Positions 46,707 to 59,400 are shown, counted from the stretch's first letter. The stretch is 64,000 nucleotides of DNA from Nomia melanderi (GCF_051020985.1 NC_135001.1:15865896-15929895); one strand, 5' to 3'. Notes: generated by a model from the sequence alone, not told the origin. Numbers and translations: made by a program.

Positions 46707-49700
46707 TTATCTTCGCTGTATACCTTTTTCATGTTTAACTTCCGTTCCTTCCAATACACATTGTCCATCAAGACATATCTATTAAAGGAAGAGTAGAGCA
46801 GTAAAGTATATTTTAAGCTTTGAACTATTCAAATTATATTGACGTATAAAATTATTGAATGGGATTTATAAATATCATAAACTTACGAGATTTGTACCAC
46901 AAGAAGAACCTTCTGCTGCTGCTGCAACCGCTGCACATACACCATTGCTGTCGGGAACTTCGCATTCTAATCGATAGCAGACTTCAGACTCGTTTTCCTA
47001 GAAAGTTCTAGAATATTAGCATATAATTTATCAGTGTAGTTCTTAATACTTACTTTACATGCTATGCCACCGTAGACTTTTTTACACTGACTGTCAAGAG
47101 ACATAAGTTTTCCAGGCATGAGACGTCTTATTGCTGTAGCTTTCGGTGGCTCGTCATAAAGGCATTTTGCTGTATCTTCGCTAAAATAGTTGCAGAACAT
47201 TTTTATAAATACTTTTTTTAAATTTTTCCATCTTTGAGGAGCTAAAGAATCAAGAGCTCAACAATAGTTTTTGACATTCATTCCTTTTAATTTGCAATTG
47301 ACCTTTATCAAATTCTTTAGCAAGTTGAACGAATAAGGATTCTAAGGAACAGAAAAAGATGTACAAAGAAATTGCAAAATATAATTTTTATTTATATTTT
47401 ATTGTGTTTTATTTGGAATATCTCACTTACAAACATTATCAACGAATAACTAAATTATTTCCGCTCGTAATAATGAAAGCGATATATTGAAAACGTATTT
47501 TTTAAAATCATTTGGCGTTGTAAGAAGTCAATTTTAAGCAGATTTTAATGATTTTCATACAATATTTTACTATTTAAAATTACTTTGATGCTAAAGTATT
47601 GTAAATTGATGAATTCATTTTTTTTCATTATATTTTTTTCATGAGAAAGAAATGACAAAGAGAAATTTTTACAGTTCTACATTATCCTTACAATAATATT
47701 GAACATTTTATTATGATTATATTTTACTTGATTATTTATTATTTAACAAGTAATATAAGAATCTTACCTGAGGAATTTCTGGAGTGCCCTTATACTGCAA
47801 ATAGACCACTTGAATTGATTTTCGCTTAACTGGAGTGTACCTGTCATCATGTAACCATCACTTGCAGGACACTTTTTAGTATCGTTTGTAGTGCCGTCAT
47901 GGTGAGCCCCTAATCTGGAAATATATGTTTGAAATTACTTTCATTTTAGAAATATTTCTGTCTCGATTTGTTTAAACGATTAAACTTTATTTTTGGGCAC
48001 CATTTTTAAAAACTTCTTTTATATACATCGATAATACTCGACGAATAAAGACTAAATTTTAAGCTTCAGGTTTAGGAATTCATTGGTTTAGAAGTTGTGT
48101 TGTGTTTAATTAATTAATAACTGTTGCGTTTCTTTCAAATTGTACGTAGTAACATGCAAATAATATGCCAAGGGGTTAACCCCTTGCTGTACGATGATGA
48201 GTGAAACTCTCGATGAAGATTTCTAGACGGATCGAAGCAAACAACTATTTTGCTATTATCAATGTATTAACTTCAAATGAAATTTTCACTTGAAGCAGAA
48301 TGGAAAATTTTGTTGCATTTCTTCTAAATTGTCTATAGTAAAATATTACACGAGCGTAGTATGCGAAAGTAAATAATACGCCAAGGGGTTAAAAAAAAAT
48401 AGAGACTTACAAATGCCCTAACTCGTGGGCTACTGGTATAATACCACTGAAACCACCATTGTCTTCTGCTATTCCGACAGCTTCTGAAGTTTTTGTTGTA
48501 CTGTTTCTATTGCATGCACCACGTACAAAAGCGTAACCTGTTAATGTTCATTTTCTGCGTTATACATATCCGTATATGGAAAGAATATTTGCATCGAATG
48601 TGCATGGTAATTAAAAGTAATAATTCAATAATAATTAATTCATAATAATTAAAGTATCTTCTAAAATTGAGATAGTATGGTATTAGTATGATAAAGGTAT
48701 AATAAAACTTGTTCTTTGTTAGAATGGAAGTATGAGCTTTAAAAAACTAACTAAAAATATTAAGGAAACGGCATTATTACTGTTCAAAACAGATGATATA
48801 GGAAATAAATATGTAAACTTTAAAATAAATTTTATTAATCGAAATAAATTCAATATATTGTAGATATTTATCAAGAAATGTTTTTCTTAGCACTGACTAA
48901 ATATGTATTTACCTATTACCATAATATGTTTAGTAGTATTTTGATTTGTTTGTTTATCATTCTTTACTTATTTGTATTTAAGTGGAAATTAAAGGTTTAT
49001 AATTGATTAAAAAATGAAGCGATAATTTTACTTACCTAATGTTTCAGGGTCGCATAAATATTCATCTAGTTTGTTGCATAAATTTAAACTGTAAAAGCCA
49101 AATTGTTTTACAGTGTAACTTACAGGATGAATACAGTGTAAATTATTTTGAACTTTATTTTATCAGTAAAGTTTGTTCAATTACCGATCTTAAGTGCGTA
49201 TATTATTAATTCATTGATCTAATATAGTTATTCATTTGTTGATATTGTGATTTTGATAAATTCTGCTTTATTTAATTAGATTCAAATAATTTCTGATGAC
49301 TCACTGCGTTGTCGCCATTGCTATATCGTACATTTTCCATGGGAACCTTTTTTCTCTGTAAAAGTAAGTTGACATCCCAGTTAAAGCTTGATCAGCATCT
49401 ACCAAGTTCGATTTAAGACGACTATTTTCAATGTATGGAACTGCTTTCATATCCTATAACAAAATTGATAAAAAATCAATTGTTTAATTATATTTTCTTA
49501 ATGCGATATAAAAATGTAGAAATATTTCTATACGAAGGTAATTCTACGAATGCTTTTTCTAAAATTACAAGAAGTGTTAAATATTGAATATATGTTTGAG
49601 CACGTTTGAATTCATGGCAAGTTCATAGTGCTCAAATACATATTTCCATCCGTTTTTAACATAACGAAAATTTTGTTATTTATATTTAACGTGTGAAACG

Positions 49701-52125
49701 TCTGAAAAAGTAAATCAGAAATTAAATGAACACATACCGTAGCTATAATGATACCGGCGATATTTAGTCGTATTTTTGGCTTCGTTAATGCACGGTACCG
49801 TAAGTCAACTCCATTCCAGAATGCAACAATATACCGTTTAGCTTGGTCAATGTTTCCGCCTAGAGATCTAAATTAAAAGTAGCATTCAAAGTAAAGAGGA
49901 GGATGCGTTTATAATACCGAAGTAAAAAGAAAACGGAAAGATAAGATGGATTAAATGGAGAGATACATTTTTCCATTTTTCCAAACATCGTGCCATTATA
50001 AAAGATGAAACAGCTCTCATCATTTTCTTGTACGTTAAGCATTAAATGAGTCGTTCATTTGTCAAATTGATGAAGTCCACAAAACAAAAATTAAAGAAAT
50101 CGGTGAAGAAAATCGTACGTCTTTGTTGCAGGCTCTAACTCGAATCGTTGGATAAATTACAGCATAATAATAAATAATAATATTGTTGTATCTAGGATTT
50201 CAGCGTAGTTAAGGAGAAATTATTTAAAATAATACTTACGCGTACAAAGCGTAATCAACGACTATTAAGATTTCTGGATAGACCACGTCCGGAATCGGGT
50301 ACATTTTATTCAATGGGTTTGTTATCTCTAAAAAAGTATAATAAAAATCAGATTTACATAAAAATAATTCCACAGAAATTGAATAATAATTTATAGTATC
50401 TGATTATTTATAAGAATAATATAAAAACAAGTAATAATAATATCATAATATAAAACGAATATTATAAACATAGGTAATTGAAAATACACAATGAATATAC
50501 TTTTATACTTAATTATTTTATAACTGTGAAATAAATTTACTTACGAAAACGTTCGTAATTCTTTTCCCGAATTTTTTCATAAACAATATGATGATAGGTG
50601 TACATTAAATTTTCCATTTCAGCCTCTTCATCAAAATGAAACTCAAAGAATCTTTCCTTTCCATATAAAAGATCAATAACACGTTGTGGTAAGGAACGAA
50701 TGACAAAATTTGATGAGAGAAATCCATCCTAAAACAGTATCATACGAAACAAGAAGTAAATTATTGTTATACATTATCATGCGAACGTACCATACGTAAA
50801 AATGTCTATTATGAGAAAAATTGCTATTTCATTTGCTAAAATATGTAAACTTCTTTAGGTAAGCTAACATTAAGTGTCACACTTTTCTTTGCACATAAGT
50901 TTTTGTTTTAAAATTATGGAAGTTTCGAAAAGTGACGTCAGCAAAACTTACAAAAGTGGGATATTTGTTTTTTGACGCAACTAAAACCGCCGCTTCTGAT
51001 TTTTCGTCTTGCATTGGAGTTCCTATGTCCTGTAGTGCCTAAAATAATTGTTTTTTTACATTTACTACTCGTTCTACAAAATCTTCAGTTGTGGTGAAAT
51101 CTTAATTATTTCTTTCATATTTTTGCGTGTATTTTGAAAACTAAGGGTCTGAGATAAAATCTAAGTGTATAATGTAACCAAAAAGCGTTTGTTAAAGAAG
51201 CTTACTTTTGGTATGAGAGTGTAATGCAGTCCTTCTGGTGCTTGTTGATCTCCAGATCTAACAGTCCATAAAGGAGTATCTATGCTAGCAAGATATCCCT
51301 CAGTAGGATTTAAAGTGAGTTCAATATTGCGATTGAAGGTTTTCACGCGCATTTTTCTGGTACCATTTTTATGTATAGCATTTGAAGAATATAGTATCGG
51401 TACAACTTCATAATTTGGTACTGAAAGTAAAAATTTTTAAATAAAAAAATGTCTTAAAGACAGCTCAATAGTCTTCAACAATAGTGATAATTTTATTTTT
51501 AGTGACAAAACGGGTAAAAACAATTTTTAAATATTATTTATTTGGTGAAATTTGTGTACTCGTAAAAATGTACATAGTCAGACATCATTCGTTTATAGCA
51601 TATATTCAATCTTAATTAATTATTAATCATATATAAGTGAATTTAAAAAGCAGCAACATGTTACGATTGTAAGTTATATCTACATCTCTTTCTTCATATT
51701 TACGTTTAAAAAGAATAGATTGTAATAACTGTAGTATGGTAATAATTCAATGATGTATAGCTTCAATGTTTACTTTTAACTTTTTTATTTTATACGTATT
51801 TTATATGTATGTTTCTGATTGTGTTTATGTAATAATTCTATTTGTATATTAAACATACCAGAATCATGTGTAGTATGGAATATTCCCATCACTTCATCTG
51901 CAGTCATCAATTCATGAAGCTGGAAAACACAATACAAAATATTCCACAGAATACTTTCTGTTACTATTTTTGCCTTCGAGGTTTAACAAAAATATTTTGT
52001 TCAGTGTTTTTCAAACAATTTTATAACTACATGCAAACTTGTTATGAATATTGAAAAATATACTTTACCCTATAGGAATGAATAAACGGAAAAACAGCCA
52101 AACAAAATGTGATAAACACATTCAT
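46707..52125 (-). CDS. Secreted zinc metalloprotease, M12B/reprolysin, venom-metalloproteinase-like
   Basis: Fourteen exons join in phase to 535 aa, listed 5' to 3' (all minus): 52125-52069, 51919-51859, 51420-51206, 51038-50952, 50728-50545, 50327-50240, 49867-49738, 49453-49305, 49088-49036, 48537-48411, 47914-47768, 47180-47054, 46997-46887 and 46778-46707. Residues 1-17 form a signal peptide (MNVFITFCLAVFPFIHS). A propeptide of about 200 residues follows. The catalytic domain starts near YPEILIVVDYALYAS. The zinc site HELGHLLGAHHD (379-390) is intact and split by an intron after HELGHL; the Met-turn is SDGYMM (about 402-407). A Cys-rich tail ends GTNLICLDGQCVLEG. There is no transmembrane, thrombospondin or disintegrin loop, so it is shorter than ADAM/ADAMTS enzymes. 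This layout matches hymenopteran venom metalloproteinases and related secreted enzymes. Tissue of expression cannot be read from sequence. Confidence 0.93.
48121..48179. mobile_element. TTAA-type MITE, family D, partial copy abutting the next
   Basis: TGTTGCGTTTCTTTCAAATTGT, then CGTAGTAACATGCAAATAATATGCCAAGGGGTTAA, matches the right end of the neighbouring copy with an internal deletion. It shares the TTAA at 48176-48179 with that copy. The left part is not recognisable. Confidence 0.5.
48176..48392. mobile_element. TTAA-type MITE, family D, copy 1 (metalloprotease intron)
   Basis: 217 bp. It begins TTAACCCCTTGCTGTACG and ends ACGCCAAGGGGTTAA (about ten terminal bases inverted). It lies in the intron that splits the zinc-binding motif, ending 19 bases before exon 10 (48411). 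A weak GAGT-GAA-ACTC hairpin remains near the left end. The copy at 29.2 kb is the same family, inverted. Confidence 0.75.
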
Positions 52126-54244
52126 TGTTGTAACAGTTCTGAAAATATTACAAGACGACATTCATTTGAACTATTATAGTAAAATAATTTTGCGATATTG
52201 AATTACAAAAATGATTAAAACTAATTTAGTCTCTTAAGTTGTATGTAGTATAATATTTTACTTAACTTTAGTTATTATATTTTTAATAATGTTTATTAAA
52301 TATTTTTACAAATGTTTATTAAACTGTTTAAACCTCTGGTTGTTGCTATAAACGTGGAAACTGCAATGTATTACTACAGCGATTTATGAAATGGAAAATA
52401 TACTGAAGATTAACGATCGATTATAACCAAAGGACTTACTCAGTTCGTTTTTTTAAATGGACATTAAATAAAACTTTAATGAATAAAAGCTAAGGAAAAA
52501 TTTATATTTTGTTTCGTTATATAAAAGCTAAAATATGTAATACATACCTACCTTAGACGGAAATATAAAAATTTTACTTGCCCAAAGAATAAAGTTGAAT
52601 CGAATACGATAGAATTTAAGTTGAACTAAATATAACAGTGGGAGGTGATACACTTGTACACACATTGCATGGTTTTTGATGCACACGATCGTAAAAGGAA
52701 TAAGATTTACATACATAAATCAATCTACTGATACGTATTATATAATTAATAATACATTTGTCTTGATATTCAATGTAGAGTAGCTTTCTACGTACACCTA
52801 TCATGTTAATCAGTGGTTTACTGGATTAATGAAAATCGAGTGAAATAATGTTATAATTTGTTATATACTTAGTACTAAATATTGGAAGTAAATTCATTTA
52901 ACGGAAATTAGGTAGGAAAAATTATTTTCAATTTGAGAATTGAAAACAAAATTATTTTCAGTTTGAAGAAACGGAAATATTACCAAAAGTTCAATTATGT
53001 TGGAAAACAATTGATAAAGCAGATAATGTAATGTCAACCACAAAATTAATCTTTAAAATTATGAGATCAGTTGATGAAATCCTTTTGGTAAAAGAATGAA
53101 GACGAAGTTAAAAACTTAAGAAAAAAATGACGAGCAGATTAAGAAATTGTTAAACTATCAAAAATTATTCGTTGCCTAAAGAAAATATTATAAAATTGAT
53201 CATTACATACTTTTAAAAATAGATTTCACCAAACTATCTCTATAATAGCACCATACGAAGATGCATACAAAATATCAGGAAGACTTTCTAATCATGTCTC
53301 TTTAATTAAAATTAATGAATATATAAAATTGTAGAAAATATGGAACAATTACCCATTTTATACTGAAATTTTTGCCAAAGATCAATACGAAGTCTTCCAA
53401 TGTTTAATCGTAAACAACAGAAAAAGGTTTTTCGATTTATTTCGCAACACGTAGAAAAATATATTTTACTGTAGAGAATAATGTATTTTACTCGGAGAAT
53501 AAATGTAGCGGATATTAGGTTCCTTCTTTATCGATTGCCTACAGCACTGTACAGTGATGCTCTCTTACGTAAGTTACTGCATTATTTTATTATTAAAACG
53601 TCACGACGTGACGTTCAAATGAATATATAAGGAAGTGTTGACATTGGCAACATTGTACTGATTGTCATTTAAAATTTTAATCACTTTGATTCTGATTCCT
53701 ATCACTTATAGCGCTGCCATGCAAAACCAGTCTTAGTCGATATGACAGCGCGTGACATGAAAATGGTAAGGAAGATTAGTTCCAATTAAGTCCAGGAATA
53801 TTCAGCAATGCATGAGAATTTTAGTGATTGCCTAGGAGACGAAATAGGAGAAAGCTCTTTCGCAAACGGCCACACACGGTGAAGTAATAGTGAAATTTTG
53901 GAATCTTTATCGCTGTTTCCCATTTTTCGTTCCTTATCGGCGATATTCGATGATTTTCGATCTTACGCGCTTGCGGTTCCCACTATTATTACTTTTGGAT
54001 ATTTAATTATTGGAAAAATGTAATGAATTTTACGAGTTTTTGCAGCTGCGAAATGGATTATTTTTTTAATTCTATTGAGAAGGATTTTTCAGACGACCTA
54101 CGGTACCTGCGCGTCCGTAATAAAAGTCGCGGCTGCTGAGTTTATCAAATTCATTATTTTTATCGAATTGACCGACAATGGATTGCGGTCAATGCGAAAA
54201 CATTCTATTTTCTATTGTATTCAATTAAAACATTTTTGATTGAA
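52126..54244. other. Upstream region of the metalloprotease gene, nothing further supported
   Basis: AT-rich sequence without coding character. The promoter of the metalloprotease gene should lie here on the minus strand, but no TATA/initiator pair stands out. It includes a perfect 8-3-8 palindrome at 53597-53615. Confidence 0.4.
53597..53615. promoter_or_regulatory. Perfect 8-3-8 palindrome with two inverted TGACG half-sites
   Basis: AACGTCAC-GAC-GTGACGTT. The two arms carry inverted TGACG (cAMP-response-element half) motifs. A TTAA starts four bases upstream at 53593, so it may instead be the hairpin of another TTAA-type element whose other end is not recognisable. Confidence 0.3.
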
Positions 54245-54472
54245 TTAACACTAGAACTACCATGTATTTAATGCAATTAATATGTAATCCCTATAAAAAT
54301 TGTAACAATACATTATTTTCAGTTTCTTCAGACATTCGTTATACAATAGTATTCAAATTGAACTATTTGTTTTTAAGATCATTTCCTAATATTCAATGCT
54401 TTTAAGATGTTAATAATTGCGAAACAAACAAATCGAAACATCATTTGACTGGTACGGTAGTTCTAGTGTTAA
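54245..54472. mobile_element. TTAA-type MITE, family A, copy 5
   Basis: 228 bp. It begins TTAACACTAGAACTACC and ends GGTAGTTCTAGTGTTAA, so the terminal 17 bases are perfectly inverted. Orientation as copy 2. The hairpin near the right end has decayed (TCATTTGACTGG remains). Confidence 0.88.
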
Positions 54473-57400
54473 ATAAGATAGAAATCTGGAAGAATTGAAA
54501 TCAATTTTGAAGGAAGACATTAATGTATCTCAGATTTTGCTTTTCTAAAGATTATTGTGATTATTGAACTTGAGGTGATAGAATTCGACGTATGATATTG
54601 ATGACGATTTGTTTTACCACTGTTTTTATTCTTTATATTGATAGTTGAAAACAAATTATAGTTGTGTACATTTTATTTATGGTGAGATAAACGCTATGTG
54701 AATTTAAAATTGTTGAAAGATGTATATTTTTGTGTACGTAGAAAAGATATCCTACTGCGAAAATTAAACAAGGAAGTTCTTCGGTAGTCTCAGACGTCTT
54801 TAATAGATATTGAACTTCCCGTGTCGATAAAATGTAATCAAGAACCACAGAACATTTGATAATTTATGAAACTGTTTTACAAATGTCATGTTTCTTTTCT
54901 TAAAATGCTTTCTTTACAGTTTCCAATTTTTTTCTTCCACTTTAATTTCAGTGTTAGCTTAAACATATTATTTAAATATCATCAATTAAATATGTGAATA
55001 GAAAATGCATCTAAATTTGATTAATTTTCGAAGCTCCATATTTTTCTTTTGTAAAAAATGTAGTTTTAATAGATTGTATGTATCGCGAGAAATTGAATGC
55101 AACCGAAGTTACACAGATCATTCTCGAATGGTCGAAGTATCTATATCAATGGCCTGTATAAGCGTCTTTGAATGATACTGAGACTTTCAGACCTTATTAC
55201 TACAAAACATAGACACATTTAACATGATGTATCATAAAAATTTCATTTCTTACTTATGCTCTTTCCACCATCTATTTACAATTTCTTACCGATTAGTTTT
55301 CAATTTAATAAATAACTTGTGGTTTCGAAGGAAATAATAACTTAAAATTTGTCCACTAACTTTATTAAACTATTTAGAACAATATAAAAGCATACAAAAA
55401 GGAATGTGTGAAAATCAACCGAGTAATCAGAATTGGATTATTGTTTACGTAGATATAATATTTAACCGCGAATATTTATACAAGCGTAGATTTTTAGAAA
55501 CTAAATTACTCAAATTCGGATCAAATGAAAATTCGATCGAGAACTGTACTACGATGCAAGTGAGATATAAAAACCATTATGGCACCACTCATCGGTATAC
55601 GGTGGTAGGACACTGTTCGATACAGTGTATTTCTAATCATACGTCAATGCGATGATTGAATTGCGAAAAGTGGAGCATGCGAAAACTTTAACATTCCCTG
55701 GTGAATGTGGACGTTCACTCTATTTTCTCCGATAAAACTGACATCGTCTGTCGCCGCATCACTTGTTGCATTGTCCTGGAAATAATGAGAATGTACTGTA
55801 TAAACTACTAGCAATGTATATGGTTGCGACACACATATCTTATGCATGTATACGATCACGGTGTCTTTGTTCGGATGCATATAGCACGCCGTTTGAAACT
55901 AGGGTAGTCCGTTCATTGACGTCCGTGACCGAAACAAATTTTTGGTAAATATTGTACACCATCGCCATCAAATAATCCAGATCATTTGACATCACGCTTC
56001 GTTATTACCGGAAGTGTCTGCCTATCTATTTACGTAATGCATTTTACATATTTAACGAACGTTAAATTCGGAGTTGCCAAATATAACATATATTGTTAAA
56101 AATCTTAATCCATATCCATTTTTGGAATACGTTTCAGTTTATACAAGTTAGAATACATTTAACTAAGAAACTGTGTACAGTTTTATAAACAGTCAGTACT
56201 TGATAAAATATATAAATGAATTATGCAGGATATTTAGGAATGAATGACAGACTTCAACAGAGTTATTTTTCTGCAAAAATATCTTAAGAACACGAGCAAA
56301 TTTCTCTCGTTTGAAGCCTTGTGTTCGAGAAAATCGAATATGAAAATCTACGAAGAACGCGTTAGTATTAATACGAAGTAGAATTTATAAGTCATGATCA
56401 GACAGGTAGGTTAACGTATTCTTACTGAGTACTACGCGATTTCAGAGTTTCGAATTTGGTTTTTTCAAAGGAATAAGTTTTGTTAAGAAGTCATATTGCT
56501 TTTTATTCTTCTGACAGTTATACTTAATATGCGAATAAATATTGTAAATAAATAAATTTGCAGATGGTTGAAATTTGTCAAACATGGACAACGTAGCTTA
56601 ACGATGTCTAATTTACTGCTGCGTTTGTCTTAAAAATTTCTTAAAAGGATACAGGACTTTTTGGCCAACCTAATATTACACAAGTATGTGAAATTAACGA
56701 TTGACGTGGAAAGATAACTGTGAATTTCTTAGAGTTTTTTTAGGGAATTCATAAGTTTAGACATCGAATTTATTAAGGGAAACTTAGAGAATTTATAAGT
56801 TCAGACAACTAGAGGAGGAAGAAAAGTTGCGGAATATTATAGAGTTTGATAGCTCGGGTTAAATATGAGATATTAAGGACACCAAAGAATTCCAGGTTAG
56901 TCATGAATCACTGGGTGGTATCAAGAATGATTTAACGAGTAAATTGTAATCAAAGTTATTCTTTTTATTCAACATGTTTTACAAAAGTGTGATGATCTAA
57001 CAACAAGTAAATTATAAACAAAGTTTTTTCTGAAAGAAGAGCATGAGCTTTTTATTTACATACTATAGAATGTACACATGCATGAAAAAAGTAATAGACA
57101 ACTATGTTTGTGCAAAGGTATTTAATTTGAACGGACCTGATAATCCTCATTATTATCTGTTAAAGCAGAAATAGAATTCATTGCAGGTCGAATGAATAAT
57201 GATATAATGCTTTGAAATGATTGATGAATAAATAAATAGTGTATTTTGAAATTGTAATCAACTTACAATGACTTTGAACAATTGGAGTAAAGATGAATAA
57301 ACATAAAGGAAATGTGGCAAAGTATTAAACATTCAATACTATCGAGTGATTTATTTATTAAGACGTTTCCGACTTATGTACCACACTATATAGTCCCAGG

Positions 57401-57765
57401 ACTCGAAAGATAAAAATATTTTTAAGATTGCTTAAACATACTTAATTATTTACAATGTACATTATTTAATTGAAGATAATATCATTTTATTTAGTGAAGT
57501 GTATTTAATCACTTTCTGCAAGAAACATTTGTGTTGCTCCTAAAGTAAACCAACAATTTTGAAAACAGAAGTACATTAAAAATGTTCAAACATTTAGGAT
57601 AGCATTTGTATTACTATATAAATACTTGATCAAACACAATGGTATTCCCACAAAAACTTCCAGTATACATTAACCAAGCGACTACACGAACATAACTCAA
57701 AGTTCAAACTCCAGCGAACAGAAATCAAGCAACTCTCAACACCTTAATCACCTAATTACTCCTAC
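54473..57765. other. Intergenic DNA, no gene supported
   Basis: AT-rich sequence. Frames at 55404-55655 and 55644-55880 overlap on opposite strands and lack homology signals. It includes a probable mariner-type fragment ending near 56676. Confidence 0.45.
56460..56676. mobile_element. Mariner-like transposon end or MITE fragment
   Basis: The right end, 56651-56676, reads on the other strand as TATTAGGTTGGCCAAAAAGT followed by CCTGT, which has the character of a mariner-type terminal repeat (TTAGGTTGGCCAAAAAGTC). No matching left terminus was found and no transposase ORF remains, so the left boundary given is a guess. Confidence 0.45.
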
Positions 57766-57963
57766 AATCAAAGCAATTTCCCTAACGCAACACAAGTTCA
57801 GAAGCCAAAGCTTCCCAAAGCGATTATTCTCTGAACCTTTCTACATCCGACAGGTGCAGCCAAAGTTCTCTCAGCTCGACATGTCGCCACGAAAAGAAGC
57901 CCAATTTTCTATCTCCACAAAAGGTCAGGTCGCCAGAATTCGGTTGACACGGCGATCAAAATG
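57766..57963 (+). repeat. Second copy of the 200-bp segment seen at 10.2 kb
   Basis: Shares its first 25 bases (ACAATCAAAGCAATTTCCCT and on) and its last block (GCGATCAAAATGTT) with 10196-10402. It lies directly upstream of the CpG-rich promoter region. Confidence 0.35.
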
Positions 57964-59400
57964 TTAAACCGTGCCATCGGTTGGTACCACGGTGTATCGG
58001 ATAGGCTCGCGACGAAAGCAACACCCGAAAGCTATCGAATACCGCAATATTCCTGGATCACAGTTCCACGTAGGGAAAAGGTGACCGCACTGGAGGGCAG
58101 GAAAGGAAGAGGGAGGTCGCCGGAGGCAGCGATGCCGGGCGGATAGGCTGCGCGGGTGGAAGGGTGGAGGAGAGAGAAGCTTGCGATAGTCGGGTAGCGG
58201 CGCGGGGTCGTTATGGGAAGGGGTAGGGCAGAACGCATCCCTGCCAGACCGGCCACCTGCCTACCAACCCTGTCTGCTCCACGACGCTTCCCAGTATTCG
58301 AGCGATCGCTAGTACTCGCGCACGCAAATCCCTCGGCCGCCGGGGATGTGCGTTGATCGCGCCATCGCGTCGACTCCGATCGTACTACAGAAACGTACGG
58401 TTTAGTGTGTACTACCCAGCCGTTTTCCACACGACGCGTCGTGTTGTTGTGCACTAACCGTGTCGATTCCGTCTTGTGCCACGAAAGTGTGTGCCCCACA
58501 CTAACCGTCTCTCTCTGAATCTCTCGATATCTCCGTCTCTCTCCCGCTCTCCCTGTTCCTTCGATGCACGTGTGCACGCTACACGCAACCCCGTGAAGCG
58601 CAGCGTCATCGCCGCGGACGTACGAGCCGAGGGAGCATCATTGCCATCCTCTGTCTGTCCGTAACGCCACCGTTGTCTGAACTATAGATCCGCCGGTCAC
58701 CAGCGTCCTGGCATCCCACGAGTGTCCCTGAACACCGAGAACGTCTTTGCCACCGTTTGCCACGTCGTATATTCGCGTGGAAAGAGCTGGACGGTCGCAG
58801 GGCTGAATCACAGATCCCGTCGCGCCCCATCGGCACACGTTGGCACGCTCGTTTTTCAATTGATTGATCGTACTTCTGGTCGAAGAGGAGATGCACGAGA
58901 AACTCTCGACGGTTTAGGGGAGCAGGGACTCGAACGGGAACTCCGATATCGAAGGCTTTCGCAGTTCGAGGGTTGAGAATTGAAGATCTTCCGACAATTG
59001 CTCGCTCGATTATGCGGCAACGGTATGCACCCGTATTTATGCGACGCGTTTATGACTGTCCGCACGAAAGGCACTGTCGTACTATGTCGACGTGAACGGA
59101 CCAGGGGATGATGCATTTTCCAGCTGCGGATTTAACGGGACACTGAGTAATCATTAACGTTATCCCAGTGTACCCTGTGATGGCATCGTGCTTTGTCATA
59201 GAAACGCGAACGACGCGAATTCTCAAAGTTTCTCCACGTTCCGTTTGTCGGAAAATTTATGGCATTTAACGGGAATACGTTTCACCGGCAGACGCGATCG
59301 AGCGGCGAAATCTGAATGAACACAAGCGATTTTCGGTCGGGTTACGAGTCAAACAACTTACGGATCGCGTCGAGCTGATGTTTACTCCGACTAGAGAGAG

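Noticed and set aside
55404..55880. Two overlapping opposite-strand frames of about 80 codons
   Set aside because: No start context, splice signals or protein resemblance; consistent with chance.
58032..58577. 181-codon minus-strand open frame in the CpG-rich region
   Set aside because: High-GC DNA gives long chance frames. The peptide is Arg/Thr-rich without a domain, several other frames are open across the same bases, and the strand opposes the likely leader.
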